From Neorhizobium huautlense (GTDB lineage: Bacteria > Pseudomonadota > Alphaproteobacteria > Rhizobiales > Rhizobiaceae), in assembly GCF_030811685.1 (NCBI RefSeq), contig NZ_JAUSRF010000022.1:28403-92402 (forward strand): a stretch of 64,000 bases of DNA, in the 5' to 3' direction. Of this stretch, positions 9,680-17,798 are shown piece by piece; position 1 is the first letter of the stretch; every line of letters starts with the position of its first letter. The position numbers were made by a program, and so were the translations under genes. The notes under the pieces are model-generated. The model was not told the DNA's origin. It saw only the letters and a program-made list of their open reading frames with translations, and did no database searches.

Positions 9680-10749
9680 CTGAGGTTTCGGGGTTGCTAT
9701 CGGCCACGACAAAGGTGATCTGTCCTGACGCTGTCCGCCTGGGGCGGATCATGACGGAGCATCTTGTCGAACACGGCAACGAGATAGTCCCGGTTTCCGA
9801 GACCGTATGGACGCTTTCCTCGAGCAGTGGCGATGCCCGCATCATCGCCGATGGAGGCAGCCTCCGGATTGAGACTTCCGCGCCCGACGCAGAAATGCTG
9901 CTGGAAATGAAATATCTGCTGGCCAGTCATCTGGGCGAATTCAACCACGAGAGTGGGGCGGATATTTTATGGCAGGGCGATGGCGAAGAGATAGCCTCAC
10001 TTCCCAATCTCCGCAGCTTGAAGGTTCTGGGTATTCGTGACCTTTCACCGCATATCCGCAGGATCACGTTCGGGTCGTCGAAGCTGAAGCGCTTCAATAC
10101 GCCGCTGGCGCTTCACGCCAAACTTCTTTTTCCGCGCGATCATGCTCCTCTCTGTCTTCCCAGTCTGACACCGATCGGAACGATCGACTGGGGATCAGAT
10201 GAAGAACGCGCGATCATCCGCAAGTACACCATCCGCCGCATCGACCCGCAGTCCGGCACGCTCGATATCGATTTCGTACTCCACGACCATGGCGGCCCCG
10301 GCAGCCGCTTTGCAGCGAATGCCAAGGTCGGCGATGTGTTAGGGATGATCGGGCCCGGCGGCGGTAGTGCGAGACCTGCCGACTGGAACCTTTTTGCCGG
10401 TGACGAAACCGCCCTGCCCGCGATTGCACGCCTCATCGAGGCATTGCCGGCGGACGCGCGCGGTAAGGCCATCATTGAAGTGGCGGACGAGCGCGACGAG
10501 CAACCGATTTGCTGTAGCACTGGTATTGATATCGCATGGCTGCATCGCAGCCGCTCAGCCTCACCCAACGAACTTGCGGAGCGTGTTTCGTCCGTCCGAT
10601 TGCCATCTAATGGATCCGTTTTCGCTTGGGCCGGCACTGAGTTCTCGACGTTTCGCAAGATACGTTCCGACTGGCGTTCCTTTAGACGTCTACCGAAAGA
10701 AGACCATTTGGCGGTGTCCTATTGGCGCGATGGCCACGCGCAGACCTAA
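9676..10749 (+). CDS. DUF2218 / siderophore-interacting FAD-binding protein
   Basis: A 357-residue cytoplasmic protein with two parts. Residues ~10-95 match the DUF2218 type (MTEHLVEHGNEI, LLEMKYLLASHLGEF). The rest is a siderophore-interacting protein (SIP/ViuB) domain with FAD-binding (IRRITFG, RKYTIRRID) and NAD(P)H-binding-like segments. Such proteins reduce the imported ferric siderophore to release iron. It is the last gene of the overlapping transport operon, which supports that role. Confidence 0.9.
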   Translation: MTEVSGLLSATTKVICPDAVRLGRIMTEHLVEHGNEIVPVSETVWTLSSSSGDARIIADGGSLRIETSAPDAEMLLEMKYLLASHLGEFNHESGADILWQGDGEEIASLPNLRSLKVLGIRDLSPHIRRITFGSSKLKRFNTPLALHAKLLFPRDHAPLCLPSLTPIGTIDWGSDEERAIIRKYTIRRIDPQSGTLDIDFVLHDHGGPGSRFAANAKVGDVLGMIGPGGGSARPADWNLFAGDETALPAIARLIEALPADARGKAIIEVADERDEQPICCSTGIDIAWLHRSRSASPNELAERVSSVRLPSNGSVFAWAGTEFSTFRKIRSDWRSFRRLPKEDHLAVSYWRDGHAQT

Positions 10750-10847
10750 GGCTGACCTGTTTGGAGGTGCGCCCGTTTATAAGACCTTGATGGGACATGA
10801 ACTACTGTCCTATTAATAGCGTGCCAGCCAATTCCGCTAAGTCGTTT

Positions 10848-11354
10848 TCAATACGATAGAAACCGTCCCGCGAAGATAACGCCGATCCAGCAGACCATGG
10901 AGATCACCGCCGCAACTTTCGCTGCGATGGGCGCCCCAACTCTCGCGTCCCACTCGCTGACAGTTCGATAAACTCCCTTGTGGAATATCACGATGTTTAT
11001 CGCAGCAACGACGATCAGTCCGAATTTCCACGGGCTCGCAGCGCTTTTCGAAACGACATAGACGATGCCCGTAAACATCGCCGCACCTGTGATGGCAACG
11101 ATCGCGAATCCTATGTGGGATACAGGAAGCAGCAGCCGAGTAACGGTCGTGACCGCAACGACCTTCCTTCCCATCCCGAGGAGCCTCAGATCAACCAGAA
11201 ACGCCGGGCCAACCATGATCGCTATACCGACGACGTGAAGGCTCATAAGGACTGGATAGAGGTAAGGCGTCATACGGACAAGCTGGCCGACCTGTGATTG
11301 CTCAAGCCAGCCAAACGTCGAGACAAACATCTCCGAGAAATTTTCCAAATGCAT
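10848..11354 (-). CDS. DUF6644-like inner-membrane protein
   Basis: A 168-residue protein with about four membrane segments (TPYLYPVLMSLHVVGIAIMV, HIGFAIVAITGAAMFTGIVY, FGLIVVAAINIVIF, VAAVISMVCWIGVIFAGR). It resembles small integral membrane proteins often encoded next to DUF6152 proteins. It is the last gene of the minus-strand group that starts with the cupin. A role as membrane anchor or electron-transfer partner of the periplasmic proteins upstream is speculation. Confidence 0.7.
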   Translation of the reverse strand: MHLENFSEMFVSTFGWLEQSQVGQLVRMTPYLYPVLMSLHVVGIAIMVGPAFLVDLRLLGMGRKVVAVTTVTRLLLPVSHIGFAIVAITGAAMFTGIVYVVSKSAASPWKFGLIVVAAINIVIFHKGVYRTVSEWDARVGAPIAAKVAAVISMVCWIGVIFAGRFLSY

Positions 11355-11406
11355 GCCCTCGAAAACTCAAGCGGCCGCCACACCTTGCGGCGCGGCGGTT
11401 GCTTTT

Positions 11407-11934
11407 TCAGTTTGCTGCCGGTTCTGGCCGCTGCGGGAACGAGGTGAGCTGCTGCCAGACGCCTTGGCCATTGGCGAGCCAAAACATCACGGGCCGGAGG
11501 GCCTGTTTGTCGGAGCTGCCGAGATATCCGACGACCTCAAGCTTCTCGCCGACCTCAAGGGGGCGTTCGAGGCCCCACCGGCGCATCCACTCTGGGCCGG
11601 CCAACATCAGTTCAACTTCGTCATGCCCTCCGTCATAGGGGCGAGCCGAAGCTATGGTAGCCGGGCCATCGCTGTCGTCCGCTCCTTGCGGAAGTTCACG
11701 AGAGGACCAGCCGTCCGGCAATGCCGTTCCATCGACCTTCATGTGGACTTCGCTGTGGGGATTGCCCCAATGGACTTCGGTGACGGTGCCAGCCGCATAA
11801 TATGCGCGGCTCGTGTCGAACGAGTTCCAGCCGTGATGGGCTACGGCGATGGTGGCGACACTTAGCGCTGCGAGCCCGATCGCGCCGGCGATGCCGCGGC
11901 CAAATGACCTTGATCTCATGAGATGTCCCTTCAC
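11407..11934 (-). CDS. DUF6152-like exported protein
   Basis: A 175-residue protein with an N-terminal signal (ending ATIAVAHHG) and the conserved HHGW...Y and VHWGNPHSEVHM segments seen in DUF6152 proteins. The clustered histidines suggest metal binding, which is inference. Its start overlaps the stop of the Tat-exported hydrolase gene by four bases, so the two are translated together. Function unknown. Confidence 0.75.
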   Translation of the reverse strand: MKGHLMRSRSFGRGIAGAIGLAALSVATIAVAHHGWNSFDTSRAYYAAGTVTEVHWGNPHSEVHMKVDGTALPDGWSSRELPQGADDSDGPATIASARPYDGGHDEVELMLAGPEWMRRWGLERPLEVGEKLEVVGYLGSSDKQALRPVMFWLANGQGVWQQLTSFPQRPEPAAN

Positions 11935-13013
11935 GCTGCGTCACCGAGATGCTGATTGAAGAAGGAAGTCAGCTTGGCGAACGGAATGATCTCCGTCCGG
12001 TCGTAGAGATCGATGCGGTTGGCGCCATCGATCACGACAAGTTCCTTCGGTTCCGCCGCCATTTCAAAGGCCTTGTCTGTGTAGCCGCGGGACGGTGCGA
12101 TACCGCCGACCACGAACAGGATCGGCCGGGGCGCGATGGATTCGATGCCGACGAAGGGGTAGAAGTTCATGAACTTCGCATAGGTCGCCGGCGTCGTCCG
12201 ACGATCGTTCGATGCGACCAGCCCACGCTCCGTGGAGTAGAAGTCCCGCGACTCAGCAGCCTCCAGAAACACGGGGTCGTTCTGGCCCGGGCCGTGGATC
12301 GGCTGGCCAGTTTCTGCCTCTTTGTAACGGTTGGCAGCAGCAATCTGCAGGTCGCTGTTTCGTGTCTCGACGGCCCGTTCGCCCTTGATGCCGGTGCGGT
12401 AGTATTCGCCCATGTCATACATCGACACGGTAGCGAGGGCCTTGATACGAGCATCGACCTTGGTTGCAGCGATGGAAAACCCGCCGCTGGCGCAAATGCC
12501 GATGACGCCGATGTTCTCCCGGGAAACGAATTCGCGGGTTCCGAGGAAGTCGACGGCTGCACTAAAGTTCTCGACATAGACGTCTGGGAGAACCGCGCCG
12601 CGCGGAGAACCGGCGCTCTCGCCCCAGTAGGACTGGTCGAAAGACAAGGTTACGAAACCTTGTTCGGCCATCTTGGTGGCATAAAGGTTTGCGGCCTGCT
12701 GGCGAACTGCTCCATAGGGATGACCGACGACCAGAGCGGGATATCTCCGGCCAGCTTCCATCTGGTTCGGACGGAATAGCGTGCCGACGACCTCCATGCC
12801 GTAGGTGTTCTTGTAGCGCACGTCTTCGGTGGTTACACGGTCGCTCTTGTAGAAGTTATCGGCGCCGCGTGACATGTCTGGTCCTGCTGCGAAAGCGGAG
12901 CCCGCGGTTCCGGCTACGGCAACTGCCGCCAGGGCTGCGCCACCTATGATAACCGTCCTGCGTTCCGGCGACACCAGATCGGGAGTATTTGGAATCTTGC
13001 CTTCGTCAGTCAT
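11931..13013 (-). CDS. Tat-exported alpha/beta hydrolase
   Basis: A 360-residue alpha/beta-hydrolase of the dienelactone-hydrolase / S15-like group. The N-terminus carries ERRTVIIGG followed by a hydrophobic stretch ending AFAAG, a twin-arginine signal. The nucleophile elbow is GICASGGFS, giving a Cys-Ala-Ser-Gly-Gly variant of G-x-S-x-G near residue 170. It belongs to the minus-strand operon cupin, cytochrome P460, hydrolase, DUF6152, DUF6644. A periplasmic ester or peptide substrate is likely but unidentified. Confidence 0.85.
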   Translation of the reverse strand: MTDEGKIPNTPDLVSPERRTVIIGGAALAAVAVAGTAGSAFAAGPDMSRGADNFYKSDRVTTEDVRYKNTYGMEVVGTLFRPNQMEAGRRYPALVVGHPYGAVRQQAANLYATKMAEQGFVTLSFDQSYWGESAGSPRGAVLPDVYVENFSAAVDFLGTREFVSRENIGVIGICASGGFSIAATKVDARIKALATVSMYDMGEYYRTGIKGERAVETRNSDLQIAAANRYKEAETGQPIHGPGQNDPVFLEAAESRDFYSTERGLVASNDRRTTPATYAKFMNFYPFVGIESIAPRPILFVVGGIAPSRGYTDKAFEMAAEPKELVVIDGANRIDLYDRTEIIPFAKLTSFFNQHLGDAA

Positions 13014-13062
13014 TGCACGCTCCTTTTGGTGCTCGATGTTGATGTGATTGCGATCGATTTGA

Positions 13063-13533
13063 TCAGTTGGCGCTGCGCATCCGGTCCAGCGTGAACACGA
13101 AATCCTGCCCCGCCTGGCTCTGATGACAGCTCATGCAACGCTGGCCGTCCTCGCGAATGTTCGGGGTGCGGTCCGGTGCAAACTCCCGGAATTCCCAGTC
13201 GCCTGCACGGAAGTTTTCCGGGTAGGCATCTCCCCAGCCGGCACGCTTCTCCATCACCACATAGCGGTGTAGGCCACCGCTGCGATGATCTTCCATCATG
13301 ATGATTGTCCCATCGGGCAAAGGCTGCCCTGCTTTTGCTGCCGCCACAGCTTCGGGGCTGGTGAAGATCTCTTCACGAATGCCCCCACGATTAACGGTCG
13401 CATAGTGGATGCCGTTCTCGTAGCCCTCGGGGAACTGGACGCGATCATTCGCTGCCCACGCCTGCCATGCGGCGAAGCCACCTGCTATGACCGCCGCTGT
13501 CGCGATCGAAAGAGAAAATTTGGATGCGAACAT
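13063..13533 (-). CDS. Cytochrome P460-family periplasmic c-type haem protein
   Basis: A 156-residue exported protein with a signal peptide ending AWAAN and one CxxCH haem-attachment site (CMSCHQ) near residue 137. The layout (Phe-Pro-Glu-Gly-Tyr near the mature N-terminus, GTIIMMEDH, haem site near the C-terminus) fits the cytochrome P460 family, whose members oxidise hydroxylamine or nitric oxide. It lies between a cupin and a Tat hydrolase in one operon. Family membership is fairly secure; the substrate here is unknown. Confidence 0.85.
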   Translation of the reverse strand: MFASKFSLSIATAAVIAGGFAAWQAWAANDRVQFPEGYENGIHYATVNRGGIREEIFTSPEAVAAAKAGQPLPDGTIIMMEDHRSGGLHRYVVMEKRAGWGDAYPENFRAGDWEFREFAPDRTPNIREDGQRCMSCHQSQAGQDFVFTLDRMRSAN

Positions 13534-13597
13534 GGAAATCCGTCCGTGCTGCCGGCCAGACGAATGTCCGAGCCGGCATGGTTGCTGGAGTTTGAGA

Positions 13598-14059
13598 TCA
13601 GTCGAGGAACTGCTGGTCGGTCACCTGATCGGACCAGGCGACATTTGAGCCGCCTTCCATGTAGCTGAGGGCGATGTGGCGCATCATCGACGTGTCGGTC
13701 GCGCCATGCCAATGGCGGATGCCGGGTGCGAACCAGACGACATCGCCGGCACGAACCGTGCGCTTTTCACCACCTTCTTCCTGAACCCAGCCAGCACCGT
13801 CGGTAACGATCAGAAGCTGTCCACGAGGATGGAAGTGCCAAGCTGTCCTCGCCCCTGGGGTGAAGGTCACATGACCGGTGTTGTGACCATTGTGCTCATT
13901 TGCCGCGAACATGGGCTCGACGATAACCGTGCCGGTGAACTGGTCTGGCGATGCAAGGACGGATTTCCGCGAGCTGCCTTCGGAGATCGTGATCCCTTCG
14001 GCTGCAACTGGGCTGCCAAGTGCCGTCAGTGTGGCAGCGATCGCAAAAGTCTTCTTCAT
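13598..14059 (-). CDS. Exported single-domain cupin
   Basis: A 153-residue cupin with a signal peptide (MKKTFAIAATLTALGSPVAAEG). Cupin motif 1 is HNTGHVTFTPGARTAWHFHPRG and motif 2 is GDVVWFAPGIRHWHGA, so the usual His/Glu metal ligands are largely present. Start set at 14059 because AAGGAA precedes it at normal spacing; the ATG 18 bp further up lacks one. It is the first gene of the minus-strand operon. A LysR-type dyad lies about 100 bp upstream. Similar secreted cupins occur with carboxymuconolactone decarboxylase proteins, as here. Confidence 0.85.
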   Translation of the reverse strand: MKKTFAIAATLTALGSPVAAEGITISEGSSRKSVLASPDQFTGTVIVEPMFAANEHNGHNTGHVTFTPGARTAWHFHPRGQLLIVTDGAGWVQEEGGEKRTVRAGDVVWFAPGIRHWHGATDTSMMRHIALSYMEGGSNVAWSDQVTDQQFLD

Positions 14060-14156
14060 CGTGGTTCCTTTCAACATACTTGAACTGGAAAAATCATCGT
14101 GCGGGATTGGATGTAATGGGGTGTCGGGCGCTGATTAGAGCTGCTTCCGCGAATGG

Positions 14157-14174
14157 ACTTATGAGCCATCACGA
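14157..14174. promoter_or_regulatory. LysR-type operator copy 1 (upstream of cupin operon)
   Basis: CTTATGAG followed by five bases and the degenerate half ACGATAA gives a T-N11-A core (TGAGCCATCACGA). The 19-base string CGCGAATGGACTTATGAGC containing its left half recurs exactly upstream of the carboxymuconolactone decarboxylase gene. It overlaps the stop codon of the MFS gene, so it sits in front of the cupin operon. Confidence 0.5.
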
Positions 14175-15368
14175 TAAATTCTGAGCCGGCGGCTTCGCAG
14201 TCAGACGCACCGCGATCAGCGACGCCGCCGCGACGACGATCGAGCTGACGATGAACACCCGGCCGGTCCCTCCGCGCCCTGCGAGCATGCCGAGGGCTGG
14301 GCTGGAGAGGCCAAGCGCGAGATCCAGGAAGGCTGTATAAGTCCCCATGGCGACGCCACGAGCCTTCGCCGGCGCGCGCCGAACCGCCTCGACACCGAAG
14401 CCTGGATAAACGAGCGAATATCCGAAGCCGGTAAGAACGGTTCCGACGAGGGCAACGGCTTCGTTCGGAGCAAGCCAGATCACGGTGAGCCCGACCGCCT
14501 CGATCACGAGACAAACCAACGCCACGCGCGCACCACCCAAGGTGTCGGCGATGTGACCGAGCCAGAGGCGAGCAACGATGAAGGACACCGCGAAGGCGCT
14601 GACACCAAGCCAGATCGGTGTCCAGCCGCGTTCCGAAAACAGGAGCGATGCAAATGTCATCATCGCTCCAAAGCCCAAGCTGCTCATCGCCAGACCGATG
14701 CCCGGCAACCAGATTGCCCCGAGAACTGAACGCATCGGCGCAGCTTCTTCCACCGGCGGGAAGGTCGCTTTCTGCGGCAGGACGACGGCGAGGGTTATCA
14801 AAGGCACAATTGAGGTCGTCAGCGCGATTGCCCCGAAACCGGAGGCCTCGAACAGAGTGCCGCCCAGTGGGGCACCGACAGCGAATGCCGCATACATGGC
14901 TGTGCCAATCCAGGAGATGACCTTGCCGGTGTTCGCGGGCCCACCGAGCATCATCCCCCAGCTCACAGCGCCGGTAATGATGAAACTTTCCGCGCCTCCC
15001 AGGACAGCTCGCCCTACGAGCAGGATTGCGACCGAAAGGACTGGGCTTTCCACGAATACGAGCGATATCAGATAAAGTCCGCCGGATGCGGCGGCGCCAA
15101 GCAACCCGATGATCACGGCCAGCTTCCCGCCGCGACGGTCGGCAAAACGACCCGCCCAGACTCGTGAGACCAGCGAAGCCGCGAACTGACCGCCCGCCAC
15201 AAGGCCGACCACAAATCCATCGAGACCAAGGTCGTCATGGACATGAAGCGGCAGAACGGGGAGCGCCAGCCCGATCATTAGAAACGCGATGAACACAGCC
15301 GCCATAATCGGCATGAGAGTCAGCGACAGTGATCGCCCTGAAGTTTCGGAGATGTCTTCGATTGCCAT
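14169..15368 (-). CDS. MFS efflux-type transporter
   Basis: A 399-residue inner-membrane protein with twelve predicted membrane segments and the cytoplasmic loop motif GRFADRRGGK typical of drug:H+ antiporters of the major facilitator superfamily. It is divergent from the LysR gene across a 122-bp gap holding a T-N11-A dyad. Export of the compound handled by the neighbouring periplasmic enzymes is a reasonable inference; the substrate is unknown. Confidence 0.88.
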   Translation of the reverse strand: MAIEDISETSGRSLSLTLMPIMAAVFIAFLMIGLALPVLPLHVHDDLGLDGFVVGLVAGGQFAASLVSRVWAGRFADRRGGKLAVIIGLLGAAASGGLYLISLVFVESPVLSVAILLVGRAVLGGAESFIITGAVSWGMMLGGPANTGKVISWIGTAMYAAFAVGAPLGGTLFEASGFGAIALTTSIVPLITLAVVLPQKATFPPVEEAAPMRSVLGAIWLPGIGLAMSSLGFGAMMTFASLLFSERGWTPIWLGVSAFAVSFIVARLWLGHIADTLGGARVALVCLVIEAVGLTVIWLAPNEAVALVGTVLTGFGYSLVYPGFGVEAVRRAPAKARGVAMGTYTAFLDLALGLSSPALGMLAGRGGTGRVFIVSSIVVAAASLIAVRLTAKPPAQNLS

Positions 15369-15440
15369 GTGCCATGGTCCTTTCGAGGCTCGTGCGCCCT
15401 CGGAAACGTGATCTGGCCCGCAATCTAGTGACTACGCATC

Positions 15441-15488
15441 TAGCTGATTAGCTGATAAAACGCGCAAAGACCCATGAGGAACGCTCAT
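15441..15488. promoter_or_regulatory. LysR-type operator copy 2 and tandem 8-bp repeat in divergent promoter
   Basis: ATGAG-GAACG-CTCAT at 15474-15488 is a perfect dyad with a T-N11-A core, the form bound by LysR-family regulators. It lies immediately before the LysR start and between LysR and the MFS gene. Just upstream an exact tandem repeat TAGCTGAT-TAGCTGAT occupies 15441-15456. The same half-sites recur at 14157 and 17266. Confidence 0.6.
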
Positions 15489-15490
15489 AA

Positions 15491-16384
15491 TTGCTCAGAG
15501 AAAATGTCGCCGATCTTCTGTTCTTCCTCGCAGTTGCCCGTGAGAAAAGTTTCACGCGGGCCGCGGCTCAGCTTGGCGTTTCCCAGTCGGCGCTCAGCCA
15601 TACCGTCAGACAGCTCGAGGAACGAATGGGCGTGCGTCTCCTGACGAGGACGACACGCAGTGTCAGCCCCACACCTGCGGGTGAGCGGTTGCTGGAAAGC
15701 CTAACGCCACGCTTCCAGGAAATCGAAGACGAGCTCGTGGCCGTGACCGAGTTGCGTGAGAAGCCGGCAGGCACGGTGCGACTGACGGCGATGGATTATG
15801 CGATCAATGATATCATCTGGCCGAAGCTGGCAAAGGTCCTTAAGGACTATCCTGACATCAACGTCGAGATCGTTACGAGCTATGGGTTCACTGACATCGT
15901 GGCGGAAAAGTTCGACGCTGGTATCCGATTGGGGGAATCGGTGTCTGTTGGCATGGTCGCCGCGCGGATCTCACCGGATATCGCTTTCGCGGTTGCGGGC
16001 GCGCCTGAGTATTTCGCTGAGCGGCCAAAGCCCTTGGTGCCGCAGGATCTGACCAGACACAAGTGCATCAACCTTCGCCTACCCAGCCATGGTGGCAATT
16101 ATGTCTGGGAATTTGAAAAGAACGGCCAGGACGTACGTGTTCGCGTAGAAGGCCAGATCACCTGCACAACGGGGCCGCAGATCATGAACGTGGCCCTAGA
16201 CGGGTATGGCCTCTGCCATCTGCCGGAGGGTATGCTGGAACCGGCAATCCGAGATGGCCGCCTTGTGCGCGTGCTGGAGGATTGGACACCTCCTTGGACA
16301 GGCTACCATATCTACTATCCATCCCGCCGGCAGCCATCTGCTGCCTTCGCGATCGTATTGGCTGCGCTGCGCCATCGGGAGTGA
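15491..16384 (+). CDS. LysR-family regulator of the periplasmic redox cluster
   Basis: A 297-residue LysR-type regulator. The N-terminal helix-turn-helix is ARKE-like (FFLAVAREKSFTRAAAQLGV then SQSALSHTVRQLEERMGVRL); the C-terminal ~200 residues are the effector-binding domain. The TTG at 15491 is used as start since no ATG lies at a suitable place and GAGGAA is upstream. It is divergent from the MFS gene and convergent with the decarboxylase-like gene. Three matching dyads near the cluster point to autoregulation and control of the flanking units. Confidence 0.88.
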   Translation: MLRENVADLLFFLAVAREKSFTRAAAQLGVSQSALSHTVRQLEERMGVRLLTRTTRSVSPTPAGERLLESLTPRFQEIEDELVAVTELREKPAGTVRLTAMDYAINDIIWPKLAKVLKDYPDINVEIVTSYGFTDIVAEKFDAGIRLGESVSVGMVAARISPDIAFAVAGAPEYFAERPKPLVPQDLTRHKCINLRLPSHGGNYVWEFEKNGQDVRVRVEGQITCTTGPQIMNVALDGYGLCHLPEGMLEPAIRDGRLVRVLEDWTPPWTGYHIYYPSRRQPSAAFAIVLAALRHRE

Positions 16385-16399
16385 CGCAGCACTAATTTA

Positions 16400-17185
16400 T
16401 CAGCTCGGCCGCTGTTCGATCACGTCTTTCGCGATCGGAACGGCAGAGAAAACGCTCGGCCAACCGGCGTAGAACGCCAGCGTCGTCAGCATTTCCGACG
16501 CTTCCGTAGCCGTCAAACCATTGTCCATCGCCTTGTTGAGATGGAAGCCGATTTGCCCGGCCTGACCATTGGCGATCAGGGATGCCACTGTCACCAGACT
16601 GCGATCCCTCGGCGCAAGCCCCGGTCGCTGCCAGACATCCTGGAACAGCATGGTCGTGTATTCCACGACACCCTGCGACACTGGGCCGACGCTCTCCTCT
16701 ACGCGCTTCGCGCGAGCATCCTCAGACGCTTGGTTCAAGGGTAGAAGCTCAGGGCTCTCCTGCGGTAACTGGTCGGCGCCAATCCCTCTCGCTGCAAAGA
16801 CATCTTTCGCAACAGTTACAGCTGCCATTCCCTGAGGAAAGCCGCTGTAGAATGCCAGATGGGTGATGATTTCAGAGAGCTCCGTCGGGGTTACACCGCT
16901 ATCGAGCGCCAGCTCGAAGTAGAAGGGCATCTCGACGATCTGGCCACGAGCGATAAGAGCCGCGACTGTCACGACGCTGCGATCGCGGGCGGACATTCCG
17001 GGGCGCTTCCAGACTTCACCCAGCAGGGTTTCGCGCGCGTATTTCCCGAAAGCGGGCGAGACGGCCTGGATGTCACTCATCGATATCGGCATCGAAACGG
17101 CGCTACGTTTCGTCTCTTCCGAGAATGTCGGCGCAGCGGCAGACAAGGACATGGTTAATGCGGTAGCGGCGAGTGTCTTTTTCAT
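16400..17185 (-). CDS. Exported two-domain carboxymuconolactone decarboxylase-like protein
   Basis: A 261-residue protein with a signal peptide (MKKTLAATALTMSLSAAAPT) and two tandem CMD/AhpD-like domains. The repeats share SARDRSVVTVAALIARGQ (about residue 65) and APRDRSLVTVASLIANGQ (about residue 190), each followed by helices ending TLAFYAG or HLAFYSG. No CxxC is present in the visible repeats, so an AhpD-type disulfide reductase is unlikely. AAGGAG sits ahead of the ATG. A perfect LysR-type dyad lies 80 bp upstream. Confidence 0.87.
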   Translation of the reverse strand: MKKTLAATALTMSLSAAAPTFSEETKRSAVSMPISMSDIQAVSPAFGKYARETLLGEVWKRPGMSARDRSVVTVAALIARGQIVEMPFYFELALDSGVTPTELSEIITHLAFYSGFPQGMAAVTVAKDVFAARGIGADQLPQESPELLPLNQASEDARAKRVEESVGPVSQGVVEYTTMLFQDVWQRPGLAPRDRSLVTVASLIANGQAGQIGFHLNKAMDNGLTATEASEMLTTLAFYAGWPSVFSAVPIAKDVIEQRPS

Positions 17186-17265
17186 CGGGAGCTCCTTCAG
17201 TAAACCTATCGTCGCCCAAGGTAAGGCCCGGTGACGGTGCGATTAGGAGGGAAATCGCGAATGGA

Positions 17266-17286
17266 CTTATGAGCGGAACTCATAAG
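17266..17286. promoter_or_regulatory. LysR-type operator copy 3 (upstream of CMD gene)
   Basis: CTTATGAG-N5-CTCATAAG is a perfect 8-bp inverted repeat with a five-base spacer and a T-N11-A core. It is the best of the three related dyads in this cluster, and lies about 80 bp upstream of the minus-strand decarboxylase-like gene. Confidence 0.6.
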
Positions 17287-17600
17287 CTTAGAAACGCAGC
17301 AGCTTGTCGTCCGACATCGCCGGAGTAAGCTCTTAAAGGGACTCGAACCGCAGACCTCGTTGATGCAGCCTCCTCTCATGGAGAACGAGTGCTTTTGAAA
17401 ACAGAAACTTGCTAAGGATTGTCGTGATTGCCGGGTGCCACCTCACGCAGCTTGGTCTTGCTGATGATGATGGCCCCTGCCGGCAGACGGCTTCTCGCTC
17501 GACAACAGTTCCATCGAACAGTTAGCAGACACCTGTCGTTGGCCAGTCCCTGAGGATACGCGCGATTTCGGTCAGATCACCCCTTGCAAGAAATTTTGAT
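17287..17600. other. Gene-free stretch with a tRNA T-arm-like relic
   Basis: No coding region is convincing here. On the minus strand, positions 17338-17395 resemble the 3' half of a tRNA (plus-strand GGGACTCGAACCGCAGACC), but no acceptor stem or D-arm can be formed. The rest shows nothing recognisable. Confidence 0.35.
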
Positions 17601-17639
17601 TCAGCATCAATGGCATGGCCTGCAACGCACATATAGGGG

Positions 17640-17765
17640 TACATTTTTTACCCTTGCATTGTTGCTTTCTTAACAGGATTGCTCCATATCGTTGCTCAAC
17701 AACACCCGCCACGCCTCGGACGGAACCTCGGTTCCGAAACTGCGCACCCCGGCGGGTTTTTTTGT
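17640..17765 (+). ncRNA. Structured RNA upstream of abi, ending in a terminator (AbiF-RNA-like)
   Basis: The segment before the Abi_2 gene forms nested hairpins. The outer stem is ACCCGCC (17704-17710) with GGCGGGT (17751-17757). Inside it CGGAAC-CTCG-GTTCCG (17721-17736) is a perfect tetraloop hairpin. Seven T residues follow directly (17757-17763), as in a Rho-independent terminator, and the abi start codon is 36 bp further on. No open frame lies in it. AbiF-type proteins are known to be preceded by a conserved structured RNA (the abiF RNA motif). The match here is by position and architecture only, and the 5' end is a guess. Confidence 0.55.
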
Positions 17766-17798
17766 TTTATAGCTATTCGAATCCGCTTATGAAATGGC

